25,382 nucleotides of DNA from Chara braunii (taxonomy: Eukaryota; Streptophyta; Charophyceae; Charales; Characeae). Positions 9,063 through 19,189 of this stretch are shown here, one piece after another; the stretch's first letter is position 1; every line of letters begins with the position of its first letter. The position numbers were made by a program, and so were the translations under genes. Below the pieces are notes generated by a model, which saw nothing but the letters and a program-made list of their open reading frames with translations, was not told the DNA's origin and did not search any database. The stretch is from NCBI GenBank assembly GCA_003427395.1, contig BFEA01000010.1:852512-877893 (forward strand), written 5' to 3'.

Positions 9063-9658
9063 CAAGTAAGAACGTTCCCTATTCTTGGGACACCGCATGC
9101 AAGGACGCCTTTCAAGCTTTGAAAGAAGCTTTGGTAAGTTAACCTGTACTCCGCATTGCAGATGCCAAATTGACATTCGTAGTTACTACGAATGCAACCA
9201 ATATGGAATTGGCGCAGTGCTGCAGCAAGATGACGGCGATGGCTTGCGGCTGCTCGAATACTACAGCAAACGCATGCCCAGCGAAAAGGTAGCCACTTCC
9301 ACCTACATGCGCGAGCTCTATGCTTTCCGTATGGCTTTGGACCATTGAAAGCACTATCCACTTCAAAGTGTTCTCAGATCATGAGACTCTGAAGTGGATG
9401 AAAGAGTAAACTACTCTGTCCCCTACCGTGCTTCGCTGGTTCCATAAAATTCACATTTTCGACTTCGAGTTAAGGCAGAAAAAGGGTTGTTATAATCGAG
9501 TTGCTGACGCATTATTGCACCACCCTGAGGACATGACTTGCCTTGTGAATTCCTACGACCTCCGGAAGAAAAAGGAGGAGGAGCTCATAGAGCACACTGC
9601 CCAGGATTCGGACCTTGGTCCCATCCTTGAGCAGTTGCGGGCTGACCCCAGCAGTTAG
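9044..9658 (+). pseudogene. pol: RNase H region of element A pol
   Basis: This region continues RT in a new frame (HPLSRLTSKNVPYSWD from 9044). TAA at 9140-9142 interrupts it, a frameshift near 9195 leads into YGIGAVLQQDDGDG, TGA at 9346-9348 replaces the conserved Trp after ALDH, another shift falls near 9355, and TAA and TAG stops occur at 9407-9409 and 9656-9658. Ty3/gypsy RNase H uses a D-E-D-D set. The first Asp of the VTTDA motif is Asn (AAT, 9191-9193). Glu in MRELYAF, Asp in FSDHETLKW and Asp in VADAL remain. The usual SRR/SRH after VADAL reads LHH. Confidence 0.88.
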
Positions 9659-10419
9659 CCTGATTTTCATGAGTATGGAGGAGTGATTTTCCGTCGCTAC
9701 GGGAACCGCGACCGTTTGTGTGTGCCCAACCATGAGCCTCTCTGCACGCACGTTCTGGACTTGGCTCATGGCCAGAGTGGACACTTCGGCATGGCAAAGA
9801 CATACAGAAATCTATTGAGACAGTTTGATTGGCTGGGCATGAAGGGATCTGCTGAAAAGTTGCGGCTGAACGTCAAGTCTGTCAACGAATCAAACCATGT
9901 AGACAAAAGCCCATGGGGCTACTTACACCCCTTCCCATTCCCGATGGTCCCGGGGAGTCTGTCTCTATCGACTTCACTGACATGGGAAAGGAAAGTAATA
10001 ACGGCTATTCACAAGTCATGGTGATTGTTGACCGCTTCTCTAAATTTCTTAATCTGATTCCTTTGCCATCTCATGCTCCAACTGAATTGGTGATCCGTGA
10101 GTTCAAACACAAGTACATTCTGCAGTTCGGAACCCCAAAAACTCTCGTAAGTGATAAGGACCCGCGCTTCATCAGTACTGAATGGAAAGACTTCACGTCC
10201 CAACTCCCTGGCCTCGAGCTATGCATGACATCTGGCCGACACCCCGAAGCCAACGGTTTGGCTGAGGAAATCAACCAGACTGTGTTCCAACTTCTCCGCG
10301 CTTTAATCATTCCGGATCAGGAAACATGGGATGAAGAGTTGTATTCCGTCAAGGGGTTGTACAACAACTCCATTCATTTCGCCACCGGCATGACACCAAA
10401 CCAGCCGCATTACGGTTAG
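9659..10419 (+). pseudogene. pol: integrase zinc-finger and catalytic core of element A
   Basis: The HHCC domain shows LAHGQSGHFGMAKTYRNLLRQF (9760-9825) with both His. After a frameshift at about 9850-9870 the Cys pair reads R-Q-V-C (9871-9882), so the first Cys is Arg. The catalytic core (9913-10419) has Asp in VSIDFTD (9970), Asp in VSDKDPRF (10153) and Glu in GLAEEINQ (10264). All three acidic residues are kept, with 36 residues between the last two instead of the usual 35. HYG followed by TAG (10417-10419) replaces the conserved Trp of the HYGWQ-type motif. Confidence 0.92.
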
Positions 10420-11127
10420 CAGATTCGTAATCCGCTCTCCTACCTATTCCCTGAGCAGCCAGCTGGTTTAACACCCGGCAGGCCTGGCTTTAGGGCCAAG
10501 TACGATCGCTTGCTCGAAGTTGTCATTGCAGCAATGACCAAGCGACAACACGCCATGATCCATCATGCAAACAATAAGCACCAACCTTCAGATATTGAGG
10601 TGGGAAGTTATGTTTGGGTCAAGATGTCTGAATTTTCAGACGAAGAGGGAGTCTCACGCAAATTTCTCCCACTCTATTATCGTCCGTGGGAAGTTCTGCA
10701 TGTAATTGGCGAAGATAGCTTTGACCCTTCATACGTGGTTGCTGTGCCACCTCATCTGCGCACATATCCCGTGTTTCATGCATCAAAATTGTATCTCCAC
10801 CGTGATGCTAAGACGTTCGATTTCCGTGAAGACATGATTCCTCGTGCAATCGAAGGCGGACATGAGATAGACAGAATTAAACAGTACGTTGGGAACGGGC
10901 GTAACAGACAGTACCAGGTTCATTTCATGTACCACCCATTGGATGATCCATACTGGATTTCCAAGCAGGAATTGCTGCGCAGCGCACTGCGCGTTGTTAA
11001 AGCCTACGAGCGACAAATCGCCTCTAATGATGCACCTAAAATCTCTGCCGAGCTCACTTCGACGGAGCATTCTCGAAATCTATTGGCCTTGTTTGCCTAC
11101 GATGCGTTAGTCGAGGGCTCAGAATGA
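10420..11127 (+). pseudogene. pol: integrase C-terminal part with chromodomain-like tail, element A
   Basis: Same frame as the core, after the TAG. It contains the DNA-binding barrel signature (VGSYVWVKMSEF, RKFLPLYYRPWEVLHVIG), then SYVVAVPPHLRTYPVFHASKLYLH, typical of gypsy integrase tails. A ~55-residue chromodomain-like segment follows at about 10855-11020 (GGHEIDRIKQYVG, QYQVHFMYHPLDDPYWISKQELL). Chromodomains of this class can direct integration to particular chromatin. The aromatic cage is not clearly preserved (VHF where many have VKW). The segment is open for 235 codons to TGA 11125-11127, the longest undamaged part of A's pol C-terminus. Confidence 0.85.
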
Positions 11128-11155
11128 GTTACTCGCTCGAAGGGACCTCGCTCTT

Positions 11156-11165
11156 GAGGGGGGAG
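11156..11165 (+). other. polypurine tract of element A
   Basis: GAGGGGGGAG, followed by TAG and then the 3' LTR at 11169. It lies 28 bases after the pol stop. Such tracts resist RNase H and prime plus-strand synthesis. Confidence 0.85.
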
Positions 11166-11168
11166 TAG

Positions 11169-12330
11169 TGTGATGACCCGACCAAACATTGACTGAAACA
11201 CACGGCTGATTTCTGAGATTTGCTCGCGGACTGAATGCCTTGCTGAATTTCCCGCTTGCTACTAAGTCTGTGTGTGTGCACGCTTTCTGGACTGCATGTC
11301 TGTCTGAGTGCTGGTTGGCTTGAGTGTGTGTGTGGCCCGTAAGGGCACTTCTTCGTCCGTTGGGCCCTCAGGGCCGGTAGTTACCCGTGGCCGTGACATT
11401 GAGGGATTGCAGCGGGGGAAAATACTCAAGTAGCAGGTAGGCTGGAGGCCGAGCAGGAAGAGGACAAAAGTGGCATTTTGAGAGGCCCAGTAGTTGTAGG
11501 CTAAGTCTAGACGGGTACCAGTCCAACCAGTCTGAGTATAGGGCCTGTACGGGCAATATCAGAGTCTGCAATGATGTTTCCCTCCGAAAGGGAGGAGGTA
11601 CCGGTTGCTGGGAAGGCCGAGCGGCCTGGAAGTCACCGCCCAAGAGGCAAGCAGGCCGCTATATCTCCAAGCCGGGCGAAGAGCCCAGCCTCATTGTCGA
11701 TGTGCAAGTTTGGCAACACACTGGTTGGAGCGCTGGTTGGAGCAGCGCTGCTAAGGAAGAAGTAAGGACTCGGAGGAGGAAGAAGGACAGGCAGGGGGAG
11801 GAGCGCCAGAGGTAACTTACCTGGCTATGGTGGCAGCCATCTTCATCACCTTGGTAGGCGCTGCAGCAGGAAGGCCCCAGCGGGGGCTGAGCTACACCAA
11901 GAAGCTTCGAGGCAGAGTAGAGGCATGGCGGCCTGAGCTAGGACAGCCATAGCTGCTTTCGGTTGTCCTTTGGACATTGGGGCAAGGCCTAGTAGTCCGC
12001 CATAGCCTCGGCCTATGAGAGTGAAGACTGGGAGAGGCGGCCATGGCTAACCTCAAGTGAGACCTGCAGTAGAAGAGGGATTCGGACTTCGATTCTGGTT
12101 CAGCTAGTCAACATTGTATTATTATTTCTTGTAAGGAGGAAGAGAGGGTTGAACGAAGAAGAAGAGCTTTATCATTTGTCTATGCTGGTGTACATCATCT
12201 TCTTCTTCTTTCTTACTTCTTCGTCTTCTAACCTTCTCTCTCCTCTCAAGTTCATTCATTTCTTTCTGCAATTGTACAGCATTGTACTATCTGATGAATG
12301 TGTATCTCAAAATTGACCGGGATCATAACA
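11169..12330 (+). repeat. 3' LTR of element A (1162 bp)
   Basis: Starts TGTGATGACCCG directly after the polypurine tract and ends GATCATAACA. It aligns to 3039-4279 along its length and lacks the three extra segments of the 5' copy. No coding content. Confidence 0.93.
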
Positions 12331-12334
12331 TGAT
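12331..12334. repeat. target-site duplication of element A, right copy (TGAT)
   Basis: Matches 3035-3038. It is short, so chance similarity cannot be excluded, but it coincides exactly with LTR ends defined independently by the primer site and the polypurine tract. Confidence 0.65.
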
Positions 12335-12826
12335 CCAAAAACTCCCAAAAAAGAAAATGGGGACCGGAAGGAAGAACAAACGGTCTTTGTAACTGGGGAA
12401 TGTGAGCAGCAGATAGCACTACAGCTTGAAAAAGAGGGTGAGAAATCTTCAAGTCACACGGTTCACAAGAAAAAATAACAATGTTCCTTACCTTTCAAAC
12501 ACGTATTGTTGAAAGCGAGATGGCTACCCACATGTGCATGGCTAACCAGTAGCAAAGCAGGGTAACTCTTGCAAGCGGCTCCCTTCGTAACATCCGCGCA
12601 CCAATAAGACTGCTCATAGGTCAAGAAAGCAAACAACAACGACCCACTCACAGTCAATCACGGTCTCCATTTAGGAGAGATCCCACCACAGCAAATGGAT
12701 GAACCAAGTACTAGAAACAGTTCGTTTTGAAGCTTTTTGAGCGTCTCTATGATTTTCCTCTTTTGGACACAACTGCTCCCCAGCAGTAACTGCTCCTCAT
12801 CGGATAGTTTCTGAGCCTTAGGCAAA

Positions 12827-12885
12827 CCTTAGGATCTCAGCATAATCATTGAAACCCTTAGGATCTTCACCATAATCATTGAAAC
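12827..12885. repeat. tandem duplication of about 29-30 bp
   Basis: CCTTAGGATCT..CATAATCATTGAAAC occurs at 12827-12855 and 12856-12885, differing by a substitution and a one-base indel. Confidence 0.88.
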
Positions 12886-12915
12886 CTCAATGAGAGACTA
12901 GAGCACTTGATCAAG

Positions 12916-12918
<3 letters not shown>

Positions 12919-12971
<53 letters not shown>

Positions 12972-12972
12972 T

Positions 12973-13000
<28 letters not shown>
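12919..13000. repeat. compound (CT)n(CA)n microsatellite
   Basis: About 14 CT units pass directly into about 25 CA units with one CTCA interruption near 12970. Long alternating purine-pyrimidine CA tracts can adopt Z-DNA. Confidence 0.97.
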
Positions 13001-13004
<4 letters not shown>

Positions 13005-13924
13005 CACACTATCTGTGACTTCTTTTCTTTGTCTGCTAAGTGTTTTCTTTACAGCGCACTTTCTGAGCTGCTCGCATGTTCTCCTCAGTGCCAAAGTGCA
13101 GCACCTTTGTGATGTGTCAGATGTTTGGTGGTGGTCACTTCTTAGTTTCTTAAGGATACTTGGTATTCAACGTGCCCGTGTGTGTTTGTATTCCCCGGTA
13201 GTGACATATGTTTGTCAAAGCGACTCCCTCACTCTTCATGGCGGCGTGCTTCTACCGTCCCTAGACTTCTACTGACAGTGCAAGAAAGTGACTCCATTGG
13301 GCTGTGCTGTATGTATGCACTGCCTTGTCTGCTTGCCTTGCATTGCCTTTCTGCCCTGTTCCTTTGCGCTGCTGCTTACCTACCCGCATGCCTCTCTTGG
13401 TCCTCTGTCAATCTCCCCACTGGATTGTGTTGTAGATGTTTGTTCGGCTACCTTGCTGCCTTGCCTTGCAGATACTTGTTCGGTTACCGTGCTCCCTGCC
13501 TTGCTGGGCACCTGCCTGCTCCCTCAACTCTGTGCCAGGTCAGTACTCATCCTGTTGCCTTGCTGTTTGCCTGTGTGCATGCAAACTCACCCGCTGCTTG
13601 ACTGCAACTACCTGGCTGTCCACTCAGAACAGTGATTGAAGTAGATTATGACTCAAAGCCTCAATATGGGGATTCCGCAGACTGTCGGAGATTCAGCCTA
13701 CTAATGCGTCAGCGAGAGTTCAACAAAGCTGGCTGCTGTGATCCTTCTTCTATCCTCCCTCGGATCTCAACCTGAAAAACAATTCTGTCCTGTTCAAACA
13801 CTATTTATGCAAGCCCTCTTTTCCAGGCGGTTTCTTAATGATGCTTTTTCAGACCTTGTTTTAGTGAACTAATTGGCGATGCACTTCCATGCTCTTGTGT
13901 AACCCCACTTACTGGTTGCTGCAT

Positions 13925-14036
13925 GCTGCACTACCAGCGGAGAGGTTTCACAACATGCTGCACTGGCAGTGCCGAGGTTATGCAACATGCTGCACTGCAA
14001 TTGCAGAAGTTTCGCGGGCACACACACACACACACA
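13925..14036. repeat. three 32-bp tandem units plus (CA)9
   Basis: Units starting GCTGCACT at 13925, 13957 and 13989 each contain a GCAACAT-like end and a short central inverted motif. They are imperfect copies. The third unit runs into a (CA)9 tract at 14019-14036. Confidence 0.8.
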
Positions 14037-14266
14037 GAGGATGTGGGCAGCGGGCCGATTCACCGCCATCAACATGGGCAGCCTTATCATGCGATGCAGA
14101 ATAAAATAGGAGCTGTTCCCCCAAAGAAACCCCAACTAAAAACACAATTCAAAATGGAAATGGTTTGCGTTGCTTGCTAAAGAGGTGAATTCTTTAATTG
14201 CTGGGCTGGCTCAACTCGAATCTACTTATCTGGGTGGAACAGGGGCTGTTGTGGTGGGAACTTAAA

Positions 14267-14267
14267 A

Positions 14268-14312
<45 letters not shown>

Positions 14313-16151
14313 CATCCTATCGATCTGGTCTGCAAGTGGCCGTACAACCCGTGGGCAACCCGTGACTGATGTGAGTGTCCGAAAACCACGTTCTGCACAA
14401 AGGAAAGACGGTCACTCATGAGTTAATCCTGACAAATCGTCAGACAACAGTCGACAGCTTTGAGACACAGTGGAAACCCAATCTTAACCTCATGCATATT
14501 CAAGGAAGACCACATGCAACTGACACACAGAGTTGGGAAGATGGGAAGAGAAAAAGCCCAAGCAATGCAACTCACCGCAATAACAAAGAATCTTACTCAG
14601 AAAAACAGAATGAACTTCAATCATATTTCTGTTTCTATTTTTCAAGAACTTAGTAGCAAGATGCTCCAGTTTCTTTCTCGTTCATACAATCAAAACGGAA
14701 AAGAAATGCATCTAACACAAGCACTACACCAAAGCAGAACTGACAATATTCCGACATCAAGCTAGACATTCACGATAGACCTGTCTCCCATGCACACAAG
14801 AATCTGTGAAGGGCTGGCCATACAGAAAAGAAAGCAGAGCAGTAGCCAAGATACTCGAGAACCAATGATTGCTTCCACAAGGATTGGGATGACTTACACT
14901 TTCCAGGGCTTCGCCCCAGGACTGCCAGAAAGAAGGATCCCTCAACCACCAGACCTGATACACCCTGCCTAATCAAGAAAAGCAATAGCCCATGGAGTTT
15001 CTCAGGCTCATGCACCCTTATGCAACGAAGTCAGGGGGCTGGGCAAAATATGTGTGTGAGGAACAAGCCCTCAAGTGGCCCTATCAGACATCACATTGTT
15101 CTGGGCCAAGACCCCAGCAAGCCAAGTGCCCGCCCTAAGTGAAGGCGGGCCTGAATATTCGTCACAGGCAAAACTCGACATTTCCATATGTGGGTATTCA
15201 GGCTCTTGCAGCGTGTCAGTTGGTTGAGTGAACGCGCGAGCCTCACTAAGCTGCGCCGTACAGTTGGCCCAGGCCACGAAAGTTGTGCCTGGGCACCTAC
15301 ACACAAAGCAGGGCCAATACATTGAGAAGCAGGCCGTCGGCCTCTGGAAAAGCAGTACAGCCGATGCACCTACCTGGGGGCCCTGCGCAGATGCAGCTAA
15401 CAGCCCAAGTCCGGAGACCCAGGCTGCGCCCAACTGTAAAGGGCCCAGGCCCTCAACTGTAAGTCTCGGCCTGGGCACAGGGTCTGAGGCCCAACCGGAA
15501 GCTACTGGAAGCTTCCAGCCAGGCCACACACAGCATGCAGCAGGCTGCCACTTCCATAAAGGAAGTGAGGCAGCCCAGGCCAGGCATTCCGGCCAGCGCT
15601 GGCAATGCGGAAGTGCTGCTGCGCTCTCGCTTGATGCTGCGCTGCTGCCAAGGGCGCTGACGGGGTGCGAGAGGTGAGGTGGGGCGCTGCAGGGCAGCGG
15701 GGCGCAGGCAGCCATAGCCGGGCTGCTTGGCGCCAGGGGGTACAGCGAATGATCGGGTGGTCTTCAGGGAGTGAGGTGCTGTGTGGGGTAACCAAGGTCT
15801 GATTGAGGGTGACGAGATACGTACCTGGTACATGAAGAGAGGTCGCCGATGGTGTGGACAGTCATGTACATTGGTCTTCGTGAGCCGAAGTGATCCTGTT
15901 GTGTGAACCAGCTGTAGCGTGGGATAGTATGGTAGAGTAGGCTGGGCGCTGTGCGCCAGACAGAGAGAGCGACTCTGGATACTGTGTTGGTGTGGCCTAC
16001 GGGCTTGGACATTGGCTCAATACTTCATTGTATTGCTCTTTACGGATGGTTTCTCGGTGCATTTGTACTCTCTACTTCGGATACTACTTGCTCAGCTGTG
16101 TGATTTCGCAACTTGGTTTTATGTATATTGCTCACACTCATATTCCTTGCA
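14267..16151 (+). repeat. left flanking repeat of element B, including its 5' LTR
   Basis: The repeat starts with (AC)7 and A22 and ends CCTTGCA just before the primer site. TG...CA ends fit an LTR from about 15097 (TGTTCTGGGCC) to 16151, roughly 1.05 kb. Whether 14303-15096 belongs to the LTR is uncertain. The part after 15100 is rich in GGCC/CCAGGC motifs and contains TGTAAAGGGCCC (15435-15446) where the right copy has TATAAAGGGCCC. Confidence 0.8.
14303..15099. repeat. 797-bp block identical to 22929-23725
   Basis: Every base matches the right-hand copy on reading through. No gene is recognised on either strand: the small frames on both strands carry no known motif. The block is AT-richer than the GC-rich LTR part that follows it. 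Confidence 0.85.
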
Positions 16152-16154
16152 ATT

Positions 16155-16166
16155 TGGTATCGGTTC
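16155..16166 (+). other. degenerate primer binding site of element B
   Basis: TGGTATCGGTTC follows the left repeat after a 3-base spacer. The first seven bases match the initiator-Met-type site seen in A, and the rest is divergent. It may be a mutated site or use another tRNA. Confidence 0.5.
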
Positions 16167-17040
16167 TGGTTGATGATCACCGCTTACCTGACACCGGTGA
16201 CATTGTAACTTGGTGCGCTGAGGATGCTTCATGTGCAGTGAGAATACTTTGCCGCTGGTTGAATAGCGGGGCCTAGGTAGAGAGGCCAGCCGCTGGAAGG
16301 CTGTGGCGACAGCGAATGTATACATGATGATGAGAGTATGCTGACGTGGCATTTTGGCTGAGGTGGCACTACATTGCGTTGTGGGTGGTACCGAGGCTAT
16401 TGACCGGTCATCGAAATGCACATGAGCCCAATTGGTGAGAAATCTGTGGTTGGGGGCAGCTATCTCCAGATACGTTGTTCCCATTCCTTATCTACCCTCT
16501 CAATCTCTTCTTACCGTGAGGAAGTGAGTCCAACTTGAGTGTCCTCTCTTTGGTAAGGAGTCGTGTGTGCTCTATCTTGAGAGACCACATTCTTCCCGGT
16601 GGCGCATCTGGCAGGAGAGGGCGGTGCCTCTGAAGGGCCCTGGTCGAAGCACATGGGTCACGGTCACCATGCCAACCCAATGGGATTGGTACACGCATGC
16701 GATGGCTGCTTTGTCCATTGAGGCTCTTTACTACGCTGATAGAAGGGGTGCGCGGACTGACCAGTCCTATTGAAACGCTCCCAGACCGTCTATAAACATT
16801 TCTGGTTGGGGTCTGAACTGTCCACTGGCTGTGATCATCCTCCTGTTTGCGACGTTAAATAATTCCTGAGGAGATGGGGGCTCTCCGTAAATCCCTCTTG
16901 ATCAGCCAGATCATTCAGACGTTAGGCTCGTTGCACGCGAGGATAAACGAAGGGGCAGGCTGGTCATAAGCATACTTCTTGGGCACAGGGGTGGGCCGTG
17001 GTTGCACACCTTAGACACCGCAGCTTGATGATGCTCACAG

Positions 17041-17352
17041 GTAAGTTGGATACAGGGGAAGGGGTTTCCAATTGTGAATTCAACTGTACATCACTGACAT
17101 ATCCATTGTGCATACATCTGCTCACATTAGTCTGAGTTTATTTTGATTAGTAGGTTGACCAACTGCTGACACCTAACAAACAGACTAGAGTTAGGACTGT
17201 AATCTACCATAGTCACTTCTTCTCAAATCTTCTGTGCAGACTAATCAGAATAAGACTTAGGCAATGTGTATAGTTTGTGTAGATGCTGTTGATGCCGCTT
17301 GACTAGTAGGCTAGGCAACTCACCGGACATTTATTTATTTGTTTATTTTTAG
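17041..17352 (+). other. candidate leader intron of element B
   Basis: The donor CAG|GTAAGT begins the intron at 17041, and the acceptor TTTATTTTTAG ends it at 17352, giving a 312-bp intron. A CTCAC branch-like site lies about 30 bases upstream of the acceptor. An alternative acceptor, CTTCTGTGCAG, ends at 17239. The exon then reaches gag ATG 17421 after 68 bases. Confidence 0.45.
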
Positions 17353-17420
17353 ATCCGGTCAGACACATGCTGCGGTAGGTTCCAGCGAGGACATTAGTGC
17401 AGACAGCGTCTGCCTATCCT

Positions 17421-19189
17421 ATGAGTGGATCAGGGGGTGAGGGAGGTGCAGATGACGATAGGAGGTTAACAAGGATATCATCAGACCCTAGAACCGGGAG
17501 AAGAGAGAAGGTTAAGGGCTGAAGCTAGGGCCCGTAACCTTGAGACTATAAGAGAAGCAGCAGCCGCTAGAGCAGTAGCAATGAGTAATGCTACTTCCGC
17601 AGCAACTGCTGCGAACTCAACTGGTCAAGCGCTAGGTATGCCTACCAGTTCACAGTCAATCTCCAGTACGTCAGGGGTTGGCACTAGTCAAATGGCGGGC
17701 TCGCAGTTCAGCTCGCCGCCTCCACACACCCGGGAGCGGATGGAGCTCCAGCAAGTAGAAAGGATCCGCTTAAGGTTAGAGGAGGAACTTAGGCAGGCTA
17801 CTAAAAGAGAAAAAAAGATCAAAGATAGAAGTGCTAGACTACAGGGCAGGGAGGCAGACCAGGCTGCGTTAGAAGGATTAGATGACTCGGCCCTCAGCAA
17901 CAATGAAAAGATTCTGAAGGCGAGCATCCTGTCCATGCATGCATACATGGACAGTAAACTGGATGCAATCCAGGACACCTTGGACAAAATCCTGAATGCT
18001 ATACACAAGCCAGGGACCCGGCCAGCAGCTTTACCATCGCTGCCACTCTCAGCGATGACAGGCCTCTATGCCGTTCAGTCTACACCACCACCAAGTGTAT
18101 CATCAACAGTAGCCCTATCTCTGACTGTTGCTTCTTCATCTTCTGGTCCAGCGACTGTTGCTACACCACAGTCGCCACCTGTCTCACAACAGGGACAACA
18201 ATATCCTTGGTACCCCAAGACCCCACTGAACCCACCTGCAACCTTCTCAGGAGATAAGAAGGATGAGGCTCTCGACACATGGTTGAGAACGGTGCCAGTG
18301 TGGGTAAGGGCAAAGAGGGCATTGGTAGAAGAGGAGGTGATTACTGCTGCATCCTACTTAGAGGGTTCAGCAGCCCGCTGGCTAAACGGATTGGTAGCTT
18401 CAAAGGGCTTCGGCAGGAACATGCATGATTGGGCGCAGACCCACACATTAGAAAGCTTTATGGACTTAGTGGAGGCTCGTTGGCACAACCCTCAACGAGC
18501 ACAGATTGCCACTGATGGGCTCTTGAAACTTGATACTAGAAAGTACAAATATGTGCGGGAACTCACCACAGCCGTAGAGCGCCTGATCGTCGTCCCGGGA
18601 GTGGAGTACAATCCACAGTTCTTGCTGACCATGTTCCCGAGATGTCTTCCCACAGACATTAGGAATTTATTAGCCAGCTAGGCTCGACACGAGTATCACA
18701 AATTTAGAGGCTACACTGGGTGGAGCTCAAACCCCTTCTACGGATGGGAGAAAGAAGAAGACTCCACAAGAGTGGAAGAAGAAGGGTAGTCGATTGATGA
18801 TGGTTGATTCCGATGGGAATCAAACCGAGATCGATGATGTTTCCGATCTTGTGGAGGGTTCAAAGTTTGACGGCGAGGACAGTGCTGAGGGTAGCAACCT
18901 CGCCGTCGTAGTTAAGACTAAGTCAGCTGGCCGCGGCAAGGGCGATCAACAAAGGAGTCAGGGGCAGGCCGCAAACCCAAACAAAATAGTTGCTTGGGTT
19001 AGAGCAGGTCTGGATCAAAAAGTGTGGCGGGACCGTTGGTCTGGTGCTGCTTGTATTAACTGTGGTGAGTATGCTCACACACAGTTCAAATGCAAGAACC
19101 CGAAGGTCTCGCAGAAGATCCCTCCTAAGGGTGGGTTCTCTTCTTCTCAGTCTGGGGCCTCTACGAGCTCCAGTTCGAGAAACACTTAG
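17421..19189 (+). pseudogene. gag: gag pseudogene of element B with CCHC zinc knuckle
   Basis: The likely original start is ATG 17421 (MSGSGGEGGADDD), which shifts frame near 17495-17515. The main frame continues as 17581-18681 from a later ATG. Order: Ser/Ala-rich N-terminus, a charged coiled-coil-like helix (17740-17870, RIRLRLEEELRQATKREKK), a Pro/Ser linker (18010-18200), then the Gag core (PPATFSGDKKDEALDTWL, about 18230-18680). TAG at 18679-18681 interrupts it, and a frameshift near 18745 leads into a basic and acidic tail with a perfect C-x2-C-x4-H-x4-C knuckle at 19052-19093, the RNA-binding motif of nucleocapsid. The frame stops at 19187-19189, where another frameshift leads into protease. 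Confidence 0.88.

Larger units (their letters stand above)
3039..12330 (+). mobile_element. element A: decayed Ty3/gypsy LTR retrotransposon with chromodomain-like tail
   Basis: The element is complete in structure. It has a 5' LTR (3039-4279), a primer site (4281-4292), a leader, gag (5751-7106), protease, RT, RNase H and integrase in that order, a polypurine tract (11156-11165) and a 3' LTR (11169-12330). The integrase-last order and the chromodomain-like C-terminus place it in Ty3/gypsy, near the chromoviruses. The LTRs share TGTGATGACC starts and CATAACA ends. They differ by about a dozen substitutions in their first ~230 bp (counted by eye) plus several indels, so the insertion is not recent. 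Nine in-frame stops and multiple frameshifts make it non-autonomous. A 4-bp TGAT duplication flanks it. Confidence 0.95.
12335..14266. other. unassigned inter-element DNA
   Basis: No recognisable gene on either strand. Open stretches at 13182-13639 are Cys/Leu-rich translations of a CTTGCCTG-type low-complexity region. Several simple repeats lie here and are listed separately. The stretch may be host intergenic DNA or older element remains. Confidence 0.6.
16152..17420 (+). other. leader of element B (about 1.27 kb, non-coding)
   Basis: No credible coding frame. The leader holds a consensus donor at 17038-17046 and T-rich acceptors ending at 17239 and 17352, shortly before the first gag-like ATG at 17421. 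No clear sequence similarity to leader A was noticed. Confidence 0.65.

Noticed and set aside
13182-13639. Overlapping Cys/Leu-rich frames that look like small secreted or membrane peptides
   Set aside because: They are three frames of the same CTTGCCTG-type low-complexity DNA, so the hydrophobicity is compositional.
13730-13741. TGCTG|TGATCC as a possible far-left LTR start of B matching TGCTG after 24778
   Set aside because: A 5-base match is expected by chance in this distance and the right repeat gives no supporting similarity that far upstream.
14375-15015. Small frames on both strands of the identical block, repeated at 23001-23641
   Set aside because: They are duplicated only because the DNA is duplicated. 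No motif is recognised and both strands are equally open.
15071-15833. Minus-strand frames up to 214 codons in the GC-rich LTR of element B
   Set aside because: They are Ala/Pro/Cys-rich translations of a GC-rich LTR, and the longest does not stay open at the same length in the right copy (23697-24341).
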